A DNA stretch of 36,172 nt from SIG440 sp045587485. GTDB lineage: Bacteria > Bacillota > Clostridia > Monoglobales > Monoglobaceae. Positions 5,602 to 13,828 of this stretch are shown here, piece after piece. The stretch covers positions 1-36,172 of the forward strand of contig JAZNCI010000033.1 of assembly GCA_045587485.1 (NCBI GenBank). The letters run 5' to 3'. The notes beneath the pieces are model-generated. The model was not told the DNA's origin. It made no database searches and saw only the letters and a list, made by a program, of their open reading frames with translations. A program made the position numbers and the translations under genes. The stretch's first letter is position 1. Each line of letters begins with the position of its first letter.

Positions 5602-7440
5602 ATGGCAAAGATTATAGGTATTGACTTAGGTACGACAAATTCATGTGTTGCAGTTATGGAAGGCGGCGAGCCTACAGTTATTGCAAACCCTGAGGGTGCA
5701 AGAACAACTCCCTCTGTTGTAGCGTTTACAAAAACAGGTGAAAGACTTGTTGGTCAGGTTGCAAAAAGACAGGCAATCACAAATCCCAACACAATTTCAT
5801 CAATTAAGCGTGAGATGGGTACAGATTACAAGGTGGATATCGATGGCAAAAAGTATACTCCCCAGGAAGTTTCTGCTATGATTCTTCAAAAGCTGAAAGC
5901 TGATGCTGAAAGCTACCTTGGCGAAACAGTTACACAGGCAGTAATTACAGTTCCTGCATATTTTAGTGATGCACAGCGTCAGGCAACAAAGGATGCGGGC
6001 AAGATTGCGGGTCTTGAAGTTCTCAGAATTATCAACGAGCCAACCGCTGCGGCCCTTGCTTACGGTCTTGACAAGGACAACGACCAGAAGATTATGGTAT
6101 ACGACCTTGGCGGCGGTACATTCGACGTATCAATTCTTGAAATCGGGGACGGTGTTTTTGAGGTTCTTGCAACAAGTGGCAACAACAAGCTTGGCGGTGA
6201 CGACTTTGACCAGAAGATTATTGACTTTTTGGTTGATGAATTTAAAAAGGAAAACGGCATTGACTTAGCTAGCGACAAAATGGCTCTGCAAAGACTTAAA
6301 GAGGCTGCTGAAAAGGCAAAAATTGAGCTTTCAGGCGTTATGAGCTCAAATATCAACCTTCCCTTTATCACAGCAGACGCAACAGGTCCCAAGCATCTTG
6401 ATATTACACTGACACGCCAGAAGTTCAACGAACTTACAGCAGATTTGGTTGAAAAGACAATGGTTCCCACAAAGAATGCACTTTCTGATGCAGGTATCAA
6501 CCCCTCAGAAATCGACAAGGTTCTTCTTGTTGGCGGTTCTTCAAGAATTCCTGCAGTTCAGGAAGCAGTACAAAGACTTATCGGCAAAGAACCCCACAAG
6601 GGTATCAACCCCGACGAATGTGTTGCGCTTGGCGCTTGTATTCAGGCAGGTGTTCTTTCAGGCGATGTTGAAGATTTGGTGCTCCTTGACGTAACACCTC
6701 TGTCACTTGGTATCGAAACAATGGGCGGCGTGTTCACAAAGATTATTGAAAGAAACACAACAATCCCCACAAAGAAGAGCCAGATTTTCTCAACAGCGGC
6801 AGACAGCCAGACAAGTGTTGAGGTTCATGTTCTTCAGGGTGAAAGAGAAATGGCTGCATACAACAAAACTCTCGGACGCTTCAGTCTTAACAACATTCCT
6901 CCTGCACCACGTGGTGTTCCCCAGATTGAGGTTTCATTTGATATTGACGCAAACGGCATCGTTCATGTAACCGCAAAGGATATGGGTACAGGCAACAGCC
7001 AGGATATCACAATCACATCAAGCACAAACCTCTCTGATGAGGATATCGAAAAGGCTGTTAAGGAGGCTGAACAGTTTGCAGCGGAAGACAAAAAGAAGAA
7101 GGAAGCCGTAGATACAAGAAACGCAGCAGACAACATCGTATACCAAACCGAAAAGACCCTTACTGACCTCGGTGACAAGATTTCTGATGACGAAAGAATG
7201 GGTATTCAGGCAGAGGTTGACAAACTGAAGGATATGCTGAAGGTTGAGGAAATTGATGTTGAATCAGTAAAGGCACAGACCGAAGAGGTATCAAAGAAAT
7301 TTTATGACGTTTCATCCAAGCTCTATGCTGATGCCGCTCAGGCTCAGCAGGCGGCGCAGGGCGGTGCTCAGACCGAACAGGGTCCCGCAGATGATAATGT
7401 GGTGGATGCAGACTACAAAGTGGTTGATAATGAGGAATAA
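5602..7440 (+). CDS. dnaK: molecular chaperone DnaK (Hsp70)
   Basis: A full-length 612-residue DnaK. It has the N-terminal ATPase signature IGIDLGTTNSCVAV, the second signature VYDLGGGTFDVSIL, the third VLLVGGSSRIPAVQE, the interdomain linker VLLDVTPLSLGIETMGG, a beta-sandwich substrate domain and a helical lid. The tail is rich in Ala/Gln and ends ADYKVVDNEE, similar to the EEVD-like acidic ends of bacterial DnaK. It folds proteins with DnaJ and GrpE. It has an AAAGGTGA ribosome site upstream. A GC-rich palindrome (7454-7475) follows the gene without a T-run. Confidence 0.98.
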   Translation: MAKIIGIDLGTTNSCVAVMEGGEPTVIANPEGARTTPSVVAFTKTGERLVGQVAKRQAITNPNTISSIKREMGTDYKVDIDGKKYTPQEVSAMILQKLKADAESYLGETVTQAVITVPAYFSDAQRQATKDAGKIAGLEVLRIINEPTAAALAYGLDKDNDQKIMVYDLGGGTFDVSILEIGDGVFEVLATSGNNKLGGDDFDQKIIDFLVDEFKKENGIDLASDKMALQRLKEAAEKAKIELSGVMSSNINLPFITADATGPKHLDITLTRQKFNELTADLVEKTMVPTKNALSDAGINPSEIDKVLLVGGSSRIPAVQEAVQRLIGKEPHKGINPDECVALGACIQAGVLSGDVEDLVLLDVTPLSLGIETMGGVFTKIIERNTTIPTKKSQIFSTAADSQTSVEVHVLQGEREMAAYNKTLGRFSLNNIPPAPRGVPQIEVSFDIDANGIVHVTAKDMGTGNSQDITITSSTNLSDEDIEKAVKEAEQFAAEDKKKKEAVDTRNAADNIVYQTEKTLTDLGDKISDDERMGIQAEVDKLKDMLKVEEIDVESVKAQTEEVSKKFYDVSSKLYADAAQAQQAAQGGAQTEQGPADDNVVDADYKVVDNEE

Positions 7441-7446
7441 TTGAAA

Positions 7447-7480
7447 ATTGTAGGGGAGGGCCTCTGTGCCCTCCCGTATG
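7447..7480. repeat. small palindromic repeat, copy A (dnaK-dnaJ gap)
   Basis: ATTGTAG leads into an 8-bp stem GGGAGGGC (7454-7461) / GCCCTCCC (7468-7475), then GTATG. A related palindrome with the same ATTGT...GGGAGG...CCTCCC...TATG frame lies at 8682-8709 on the other side of dnaJ. There is no T-run, so it is not a typical terminator. It may be a dispersed REP-like element or an RNA processing or stability stem between the two cistrons. Confidence 0.5.
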
Positions 7481-7520
7481 CAGTTTTGCAAAAAATTGAA
7501 ACAGACAGTTGGTGACAGAT

Positions 7521-8675
7521 TTGGCAGAAAAACGAGATTATTATGAGGTGCTGGGCGTTGACAAAAGCGCATCAGTAGATGAAATAAAAAAAGCATACCG
7601 AAAGCTGGCAAAAAAATATCACCCCGACCTTAATCCCGGGGAAAAGGCGAAGGTTGCTGAGGAAAAGTTCAAGGAAGCCTCCGAGGCGTATGAGGTTCTC
7701 AGCGATGCAGACAAGAAACAAAGGTATGATCAGTTTGGTCATGCCGGTGTTGACCCTCAAGCAGGGGCAGGCGGTTATGGCGGTTACGGGGATTTTGGCG
7801 GCTTTGGCGGTTTTGAAGATATCTTTGGTTCATTCTTTGGCGGTGGTTTCGGTGGCGGACAGTCAAGACGCAATCCAAATGCTCCTCAAAAGGGCAGAGA
7901 TTTGAGATATAATATTGATTTGACATTTGAGCAAGCGTGCTTTGGCTGTGAGATTGAGATGAATGTAAACCGTACCGAAAAATGTGACACCTGCGGTGGC
8001 AACGGGGCAGAACCCGGAACATCTGCCGCAACCTGCAGTGTTTGCCATGGCAGCGGTCAGGTAACAACCGTACAGCGAACAGCCTTTGGCAGTTTTCAGA
8101 GCTCAAGACCATGCTCAACCTGTGGTGGGACAGGCAGAGTTATTCCCAATCCGTGCAAGGTTTGTCGTGGCGATGGCACAGTTCGAAAGAGCCGCAAGGT
8201 GAAGGTTAAAATTCCTGCGGGTATTGATAACGAGCAAATTATATCGGTAAGCGGACAGGCAGATGCAGGCAAAAACGGAGGTCCCAATGGCGATCTTCTG
8301 GTAGTTACCCGTGTAAAGAAACACAAAATATTTACCCGTCAGGGCTATGATATACTTTGTGATTTCCCCATAACCTTTGTTGAGGCAACTCTTGGGGCAG
8401 AGGTAGAGGTTCCTACCATTGATGGTAAGGTAAAATATAACATACCTGAGGGCACGCAAACTGGCACAGTATTCCGTCTTAAAGGCAAGGGTGTGCCCAG
8501 ACTCCACGGCAATGGCGCACGTGGCGATCAGTATGTGAAAATCAACATTGAAATTCCAAAAAATTTATCCGACAAACAAAAGGATATTTTAAGGCAATTT
8601 GACGAAAATGTTGATCCTGGAAAGTATAAAGAAAGAAAGACCTTTTTTGACAAGGTAAAGGACTTTTTGAAATAG
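7521..8675 (+). CDS. dnaJ: chaperone protein DnaJ (Hsp40)
   Basis: A 384-residue class I DnaJ. Domains in order: J domain with the HPD motif (KKYHPDLN), a Gly/Phe-rich linker (about residues 75-115), four CxxCxGxG zinc-binding repeats (CDTCGGNG, CSVCHGSG, CSTCGGTG, CKVCRGDG), and two C-terminal substrate domains. It delivers substrates to DnaK and stimulates its ATPase. I start it at the TTG at 7521-7523, because MAEKRDYYEVLGV is the standard family N-terminus and GGTG (7511-7514) lies 6 nt upstream. TTG 7509 and GTG 7512 are in-frame alternatives. A rare start codon next to a strong upstream hairpin suggests lower expression than dnaK. Confidence 0.96.
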   Translation: MAEKRDYYEVLGVDKSASVDEIKKAYRKLAKKYHPDLNPGEKAKVAEEKFKEASEAYEVLSDADKKQRYDQFGHAGVDPQAGAGGYGGYGDFGGFGGFEDIFGSFFGGGFGGGQSRRNPNAPQKGRDLRYNIDLTFEQACFGCEIEMNVNRTEKCDTCGGNGAEPGTSAATCSVCHGSGQVTTVQRTAFGSFQSSRPCSTCGGTGRVIPNPCKVCRGDGTVRKSRKVKVKIPAGIDNEQIISVSGQADAGKNGGPNGDLLVVTRVKKHKIFTRQGYDILCDFPITFVEATLGAEVEVPTIDGKVKYNIPEGTQTGTVFRLKGKGVPRLHGNGARGDQYVKINIEIPKNLSDKQKDILRQFDENVDPGKYKERKTFFDKVKDFLK

Positions 8676-8681
8676 TATTAT

Positions 8682-8709
8682 ATTGTGGGAGGATTATGTC
8701 CTCCCTATG
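8682..8709. repeat. small palindromic repeat, copy B (dnaJ-prmA gap)
   Basis: ATTGT, then a perfect 7-bp stem GGGAGGA (8687-8693) / TCCTCCC (8699-8705), then TATG. It has the same layout as copy A at 7447-7480, so dnaJ is flanked by two related elements. The stem is close upstream of the prmA ribosome site (8715-8718) but does not include it. Confidence 0.5.
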
Positions 8710-8724
8710 TATTTGGAGAAAGCT

Positions 8725-9693
8725 ATGGATTGGATACAAATTAAAATTATTACAACCAATGAGGGGATTGATCCCGTGTGCGGTGTGCTTTATGATATGG
8801 GCATAACGGGCATTGAAATCAGCGACAAGGAAGATTTTAAGGAATTTCTTGAGAACAACCGCAAGTATTGGGATTATGTTGATGAGGAACTTGAAAGCTT
8901 AAAGGATGCGGATAGCTGTATAACCATATATTTTTCTAATGATGAAGAAGGTTTGGCACAGCTTGAACAGGTTAAGAATGCCATCACAGAGCTTCGCAAC
9001 AACGATACCCAAGGTATCTTTGGTAACCTTGATATATTGACCGAGAATATGAAGGATGAGGACTGGTCTGAAAACTGGAAGCAGTACTTTAAACCGCTGG
9101 AAATTGGAAAACGTGTTCTTGTGGTGCCTGAATGGGAGACAGATGTTCCCCAAAATGACAGGGTAAAATTTCTTATTAATCCGGGAATGAGCTTTGGCAC
9201 AGGCTCTCATGAAAGCACAAAAATGTGCATCGAAGAAATTGAAAAGTATGTAAAGAAGGGTGACAAGGTGCTTGACCTTGGCTGTGGCTCGGGAATTCTT
9301 TCGGTGATTGCATTGCTTTTGGGGGCGGGTGAAGCAACGGCAGTTGATATTGACCCAATGGCGGTGGAGGTTGCATATTCCAATCTTGCGCTTAACGGCT
9401 TATCCCCTGAGATTTATCACGGCTATGACGGGGATATTACAAAAGATAAAGATTTGTATTCAAACCTTGCTGAAAATAAATGTGAAATTGTTCTTGCCAA
9501 TATTGTGGCAGATGTAATTATTGCACTTTCGGGGTTTGTCAAGGATTTTATGAAGGATGACGGCGTGTTTATTTGTTCGGGAATAATTATCGACCGAAAA
9601 GACGAGGTTGTTGCCGCACTTGATAATGCAGGACTTAAGGTAAAAGAAGTCCGCACTATGGGCGAATGGGTAGCTGCAGTTTGCACGCTTTAA
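8725..9693 (+). CDS. prmA: ribosomal protein L11 methyltransferase PrmA
   Basis: A 322-residue PrmA, which trimethylates ribosomal protein L11 using S-adenosylmethionine. An N-terminal ferredoxin-like L11-recognition region (residues 1-90) is followed by the FGTGSHESTKMC segment, the SAM-binding motif LDLGCGSGILSV and the LANIVADVI motif of the active site. I start it at ATG 8725-8727 with GGAG at 8715-8718; the longer frame from TTG 8683 would run through the palindromic repeat. It is the last gene of the hrcA operon, a position common in Bacillota, and is followed by a terminator. Confidence 0.93.
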   Translation: MDWIQIKIITTNEGIDPVCGVLYDMGITGIEISDKEDFKEFLENNRKYWDYVDEELESLKDADSCITIYFSNDEEGLAQLEQVKNAITELRNNDTQGIFGNLDILTENMKDEDWSENWKQYFKPLEIGKRVLVVPEWETDVPQNDRVKFLINPGMSFGTGSHESTKMCIEEIEKYVKKGDKVLDLGCGSGILSVIALLLGAGEATAVDIDPMAVEVAYSNLALNGLSPEIYHGYDGDITKDKDLYSNLAENKCEIVLANIVADVIIALSGFVKDFMKDDGVFICSGIIIDRKDEVVAALDNAGLKVKEVRTMGEWVAAVCTL

Positions 9694-9707
9694 AGCAAGT
9701 AAGTTAA

Positions 9708-9733
9708 AACTCCCTTTTTTGAAGGGAGTTTTT
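9708..9733. terminator. bidirectional terminator after prmA
   Basis: AACTCCCTT (9708-9716) and AAGGGAGTT (9722-9730) form a 9-bp stem followed by TTTTT. It ends the heat-shock operon and, on the minus strand, the dehydrogenase gene that stops at 9737. Confidence 0.88.
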
Positions 9734-9736
9734 GTG

Positions 9737-10681
9737 TTATATTATTCTATTTTGAGCATTACCGCTGAAAAAACACTGGATATTTTCCGAAATTATTTTC
9801 ACGCATCGCATACGCGACTCAAACGCACCCCATGCCATATGTGGCGTGAGGAGTACATTGTCAAGGTCTTTTATTTTATAAAAAGGATGATCCTTGTCAA
9901 AGGGCTCATTAGAATATACATCACAGCCAAGAAAAATCCTTCCCATCTTTGCTGCATCTGCAAGTGCGGCCTCGTCTGCGACAGCCCCCCTTGCGGTATT
10001 TATAAGAATAGCACCCATTTTCATTGACTCAATACGGCTGCGGTTTATCAGATTGCAGGTACTGTCAGACAGGGGAACGTGCAGTGAAATAATATCACAT
10101 TCACTGCAGATTGTGTCAATATCTGCAAGAGGGAAATCTCCCTCCTGTTTGCGGCGGCACACAAGAACCTTGCATCCGATAGCCTTGGCAATTTCGGCAA
10201 CCTTTGTACCGATTTCGCCACCGCCAACAACGCCCCATACCATAGAACTTATTTCGTGGAAGACGGGAACAAGACAATTGGCAACGCCTGACTCTGTATA
10301 TTTGCCTGTATTTACTACATTGCGGTATTCGTTAAGGTGTGTAGCAAGCGACATTGCCATTGCAACCGATACCTGAGCAACGCTGTCGGTTGAATATCCC
10401 GGAACATTGCAAAGCCCGATACCTTGGCTTTTACAATATTCAAGGTCAATATTGTCATAGCCTGTTGCTGCAACGCAGATAAGCTTAAGGTTTTTACAGT
10501 CTTTCAAAGTGTCTTTGTTGCATTTTATTTTATTGACAACTATTACATCAGCATCGCCGATATGGTCTGCCATTTCTTCAGGGCAGGTAGTGGGGAATTC
10601 TGTCGTTTCACCCAAAGCCTGTATTGGTGCAATGTCGATATCAGCACCCAAGGTTGATTTGTCAAGAATTACTATTTTCAT
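9737..10681 (-). CDS. NAD-dependent D-2-hydroxyacid dehydrogenase (glycerate dehydrogenase-like)
   Basis: A 314-residue member of the D-isomer-specific 2-hydroxyacid dehydrogenases. The Rossmann glycine motif reads GVVGGGEIG (near residue 150). The catalytic Arg is in the TARGAV segment (about residue 230), the Glu in SNEPF, and the catalytic His in LTPHMAWGAFESR. That last stretch resembles glycerate (hydroxypyruvate) dehydrogenases, so interconversion of hydroxypyruvate and D-glycerate is the best guess, but other 2-keto acids are possible. It lies 17 bp after the AI-2E family transporter gene on the same strand and probably shares its transcript. Confidence 0.82.
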   Translation of the reverse strand: MKIVILDKSTLGADIDIAPIQALGETTEFPTTCPEEMADHIGDADVIVVNKIKCNKDTLKDCKNLKLICVAATGYDNIDLEYCKSQGIGLCNVPGYSTDSVAQVSVAMAMSLATHLNEYRNVVNTGKYTESGVANCLVPVFHEISSMVWGVVGGGEIGTKVAEIAKAIGCKVLVCRRKQEGDFPLADIDTICSECDIISLHVPLSDSTCNLINRSRIESMKMGAILINTARGAVADEAALADAAKMGRIFLGCDVYSNEPFDKDHPFYKIKDLDNVLLTPHMAWGAFESRMRCVKIISENIQCFFSGNAQNRII

Positions 10682-10698
10682 TGCGTCTCCTCTTTAAA

Positions 10699-11784
10699 TT
10701 ATTCCTTCCACAGCTTGATTTTACCATTTTTGTGAAGACCGATAAGAATGGTCAGGCATATGGGAAGAATAATCATTCCGCCAACACCCATCCACAGATA
10801 ACCAAGATAGATGGCAATCAATGTAACAAGAGGATGAAGACCCAACTGGTCGCCCACAACTTTAGGCTCTGCAAAGTTTCGTATAATCAGAACAACTATA
10901 TATATAACTATAAGACCGATTGCAATATAATAGTTGCGGGTTATCAGCGAAAAGATTGCCCAGGGGATCAAAATTCCGCCCGTACCGATAACAGGAAAGA
11001 CGTCTGCAAATGCAATAATTGCAGCAATGCCGATTGCACTTTCGATTTTCAGCATGGAAAGACCTATGGAAAGCTCGGCAAAGGTAAGAACCCAGATTAT
11101 AAGGTAGGCACGCAGATACCGAAGGACTGTTTTGCCCAGATGTTCCCTTGCGTCACCAAGAAAACCCGCAAGCTTAGGCGGAAGCTGTCTTTTGACAAAA
11201 GCAATGATGCCGTTATAGTCCATACTGATAAAAACAGATGATAAAATTGCAAACACAAAAGATATAAGAAAGAAGGGCAACTTTGTGGTGGTGCTTGCAA
11301 GAAGCTTGCCCATAGATGCTGACAGATTTATGACAAAATCACGAATTGAATCTATCGCACTTTCAAGCACATTGTATATCTGGTTTAAGGTATCAGGGGA
11401 TATGTTTGCTGTCAAATCTTTTATGGCTTTGTTAAGCCATAGAAGAAAGGGCTGGATACTGTTGTCATAATAGGCCGGCATATTTGAAAACAAATCTTTA
11501 AGTGAATTGTATATTTTTGAACCAAGCCCCCAAACAAGCAGAACAAGCAGAGAATATTCAACAATAAGAACAACAACGGCGCAAAATTTACGATTGATTT
11601 TAACATGCTTGCAGATTGCGCTGACTGGTGCATTAACTGAAAAGGCTATAACAAAACCTACAATAAATGGCATGAGCCATCTTGCGGCATATCTTAAACC
11701 CAAAATAATCAGCACAGCAACAAGGACAATGTATGCGGTGTTAATAATAAATTCCTTACGTTTTTCAACACGCTCGTTTTGCAT
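10699..11784 (-). CDS. AI-2E family transporter (membrane permease)
   Basis: A 361-residue multi-spanning membrane protein of the AI-2E/PerM family. There are two N-terminal helices after a basic start (MQNERVEKRKEF), a long extracytosolic segment (about residues 85-155), and five to six C-terminal helices containing the typical PVIGTGGILIPWA and GLHPLVTLIAIYLGY motifs. Family members range from autoinducer-2 exporters to sodium/proton antiporters and sporulation permeases such as YtvI, so the cargo cannot be stated. It has a good promoter upstream (11833-11861) and leads the hydroxyacid dehydrogenase gene. Confidence 0.83.
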   Translation of the reverse strand: MQNERVEKRKEFIINTAYIVLVAVLIILGLRYAARWLMPFIVGFVIAFSVNAPVSAICKHVKINRKFCAVVVLIVEYSLLVLLVWGLGSKIYNSLKDLFSNMPAYYDNSIQPFLLWLNKAIKDLTANISPDTLNQIYNVLESAIDSIRDFVINLSASMGKLLASTTTKLPFFLISFVFAILSSVFISMDYNGIIAFVKRQLPPKLAGFLGDAREHLGKTVLRYLRAYLIIWVLTFAELSIGLSMLKIESAIGIAAIIAFADVFPVIGTGGILIPWAIFSLITRNYYIAIGLIVIYIVVLIIRNFAEPKVVGDQLGLHPLVTLIAIYLGYLWMGVGGMIILPICLTILIGLHKNGKIKLWKE

Positions 11785-11832
11785 AAGGATGACTTCCTTT
11801 CTGAGGACTTTGAAAAATCTTTACTATTACAT

Positions 11833-11861
11833 ATTATCGCACATAACGTAAATTTTGTCAA
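11833..11861 (-). promoter_or_regulatory. promoter of the AI-2E transporter-dehydrogenase unit
   Basis: Minus strand: TTGACA (11856-11861), 17-bp spacer, GATAAT (11833-11838). Confidence 0.65.
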
Positions 11862-11918
11862 GAAAACACAGACTATGAAAAGTTTGTATTTTTTCAACAC
11901 AAAAAAGTGATTTTTCTC

Positions 11919-11947
11919 TTGAATAGTTTATAAAGATATGATATACT
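11919..11947 (+). promoter_or_regulatory. promoter of the small membrane protein gene
   Basis: TTGAAT (11919-11924), 17-bp spacer, TATACT (11942-11947). It is overlapped by a palindrome that starts at its -10 box. Confidence 0.65.
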
Positions 11948-11960
11948 TTTTAAAAGTATA
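11942..11960. promoter_or_regulatory. palindrome over the -10 box, possible operator
   Basis: TATACTTT (11942-11949), TTA, AAAGTATA (11953-11960): a perfect 8-bp inverted repeat covering the -10 element and the predicted start site. A dimeric repressor could bind here. It could also be chance in AT-rich DNA. Confidence 0.35.
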
Positions 11961-11986
11961 ATATTTTGCTTAGAGGAGTTTATGCT

Positions 11987-12490
11987 ATGAGTGGCAAAAC
12001 ACATATATCCTTAAAAACAAAAAAGATTTTGCTCGGAACGGGAATTACTTTCGGCACAATACTGGTGTTTATAATATCTTTTTTCATTTCATTCAGCCTT
12101 ATTATAAATCCTATAAGCTTTTCGGCCATAGGACACGATGATGTTGCCGCCGAGAACGAAGAGCTTAAATCACAGGTGCAGACTCTTGAAGACGAGATTG
12201 AATATCTTAACGCGGCAGTTGAAAAGTATAAAAACAATGTCAACACTCCCGTACCACCTGCGACGGTAACCACACCTGAGACAGCCACGCCGTCTCAAAC
12301 AGAAGGAAATGCACCAGCTACACAAAGTGAAACACATAACGCAGCAACAGACCCTAAGCCGTCAGATGGTGGCAGCAATGCAGAGTCGGGCGCAGGCGAG
12401 GGATTTATTCCTGACACAGTGACAACTCCTGAAGACGGCTTTGAGCCCGAGGTTGAGCCTGACATTACGGTTATTGACATTTCTGACTAA
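11987..12490 (+). CDS. small membrane-anchored coiled-coil protein, unknown function
   Basis: I do not recognise this 167-residue protein. It has a basic N-terminus (MSGKTHISLKTKK), one hydrophobic segment (residues about 14-40), a short heptad-type coiled coil (AAENEELKSQVQTLEDEIEYLN, about 54-80), then a low-complexity Pro/Thr/Ser/Glu tail that is acidic and ends DITVIDISD. The layout suggests a bitopic envelope protein with a flexible tail; a link to cell division (FtsB/DivIC-like size and order) is only a guess. I start it at ATG 11987-11989 behind GAGGAG (11973-11978). It stands before pyrH with a weak AGGGC/GCCCT hairpin (12500-12514) between them, so some transcripts may continue into pyrH. 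Confidence 0.6.
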   Translation: MSGKTHISLKTKKILLGTGITFGTILVFIISFFISFSLIINPISFSAIGHDDVAAENEELKSQVQTLEDEIEYLNAAVEKYKNNVNTPVPPATVTTPETATPSQTEGNAPATQSETHNAATDPKPSDGGSNAESGAGEGFIPDTVTTPEDGFEPEVEPDITVIDISD

Positions 12491-12548
12491 GTATAAATCA
12501 GGGCGATATGCCCTTTGCTAAAATAAAACATTCTTTGGAGGAAAAGCT

Positions 12549-13253
12549 ATGGCGGTAAAATACAAAAGAGTGATGCTTAAAATCAGTGGCGAAGCACTGG
12601 CAGGCGAAAAGGGTTTCGGTCTTGACGGAGCAACCGTTACAAGCATTGCGGAGAAAATTAAGGAATGTTCTGAAATGGGCTGTGAAATTGCAATTGTAGT
12701 AGGCGGAGGCAATTTCTGGAGAGGAAGAACGGGAGAAGGAATGGACAGAAGCCGTGCAGATCATATGGGTATGCTGGCGACGGTTATTAACTCTCTGGCA
12801 TTGCTTGACGCTCTTGAGCAGCAGGGTGTTGCAGCACGTGTTCAGACGGCTATTGAAATGCGTCAGATTGCAGAGCCTTATATAAGACTCAAGGCGATGC
12901 GTCATTTGGATAAGGGCAGAGTTGTTATTTTTGCCTGCGGAACGGGCAACCCATTCTTTTCAACAGATACAACTGCAGCGCTTCGTGCTGCTGAAATTGA
13001 TGCAGAAATTATTCTTCTTGCAAAGAAGGTCGACGCGGTTTATGACAGCGACCCGCACATAAATCCCAACGCCGTAAAGTTTGACAGCCTCAGCTATATT
13101 GATGTTCTAAACCGTGGGCTTGGCGTTATGGATTCAACCGCAACATCACTTTGTATGGACAATAATATACCCATTTTGGTATTTGGTCTCAATGACCCCG
13201 AAAACATAAAGAGGGCAATTCAGGGAGAGCAAATCGGAACAATTGTAAAATAA
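12549..13253 (+). CDS. pyrH: uridylate (UMP) kinase PyrH
   Basis: A 234-residue bacterial UMP kinase of the amino-acid-kinase fold, which makes UDP from UMP and ATP. It has the KRVMLKISGEALAG start, the VVGGGNFWRG nucleotide loop, GMDRSRADHMGMLAT for UMP binding and the KKVDAVYDSDP segment near the ATP site. The ribosome site GGAGG lies at 12538-12542. It is followed by frr, a very common pair. The usual upstream partners rpsB and tsf are not present here. Confidence 0.96.
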   Translation: MAVKYKRVMLKISGEALAGEKGFGLDGATVTSIAEKIKECSEMGCEIAIVVGGGNFWRGRTGEGMDRSRADHMGMLATVINSLALLDALEQQGVAARVQTAIEMRQIAEPYIRLKAMRHLDKGRVVIFACGTGNPFFSTDTTAALRAAEIDAEIILLAKKVDAVYDSDPHINPNAVKFDSLSYIDVLNRGLGVMDSTATSLCMDNNIPILVFGLNDPENIKRAIQGEQIGTIVK

Positions 13254-13279
13254 TATATTACTGAAAGGAATTAAATCTT

Positions 13280-13822
13280 ATGAAAAACGCAGAAAATAAA
13301 ATGGAAAAAGCAATTGCCGTTCTTCAGTCAGACTTGGCGGCAATCCGCGCAGGACGTGCAAACCCTGCAATTTTAGACAAGGTAACAGTTGAATATTATG
13401 GTGTTGCAACACCTATCCAGCAGGTAGGTACTGTTGCAGTTCCCGAGCCGAGAACGATTACCATACAGCCCTGGGATGCTTCAATCCTTGGCGAAATCGA
13501 AAAGGCAATTCTTAAGTCGGATGTTGGCATCACTCCCAATAACGATGGTAAAACCATCCGTCTCAACTTTCCTCCTCTTACCGAGGAAAGAAGAAAAGAG
13601 CTTGTTAAAGGTATTTCAAAGCGCGGTGAAGAAGGCAAGGTTGCTGTGCGCAACGTACGTCGTGATGCTCTTGAAGGTTTTAAAAAGCAGAAGAAGGATG
13701 GAGAAATTACCGAGGATGATCTGAAGAATCTTGAAACACAGATTCAAAAGCTTACAGATAAGTTTGTGGCTCAGATTGATACAATGGTTTCAGCAAAAGA
13801 AAAAGAAATTTTAGAGGTTTAA
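13280..13822 (+). CDS. frr: ribosome recycling factor
   Basis: A 180-residue ribosome recycling factor, which with EF-G splits post-termination ribosomes. Helix 1 (AIAVLQSDLAAIRAGRANPAIL) and the conserved PEPRTITIQPWD and KTIRLNFPPLTEERRKEL segments are clear. The usual length is about 185. It sits between pyrH and uppS with gaps of 26 and 6 bp, consistent with one transcript. Confidence 0.97.
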   Translation: MKNAENKMEKAIAVLQSDLAAIRAGRANPAILDKVTVEYYGVATPIQQVGTVAVPEPRTITIQPWDASILGEIEKAILKSDVGITPNNDGKTIRLNFPPLTEERRKELVKGISKRGEEGKVAVRNVRRDALEGFKKQKKDGEITEDDLKNLETQIQKLTDKFVAQIDTMVSAKEKEILEV

Positions 13823-13828
13823 CCTTTT

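Noticed and set aside
7454..7475. Hairpin between dnaK and dnaJ as a terminator
   Set aside because: The stem is strong but no T-run follows (GTATGCAGTTTT). It fits a repeat or processing stem better.
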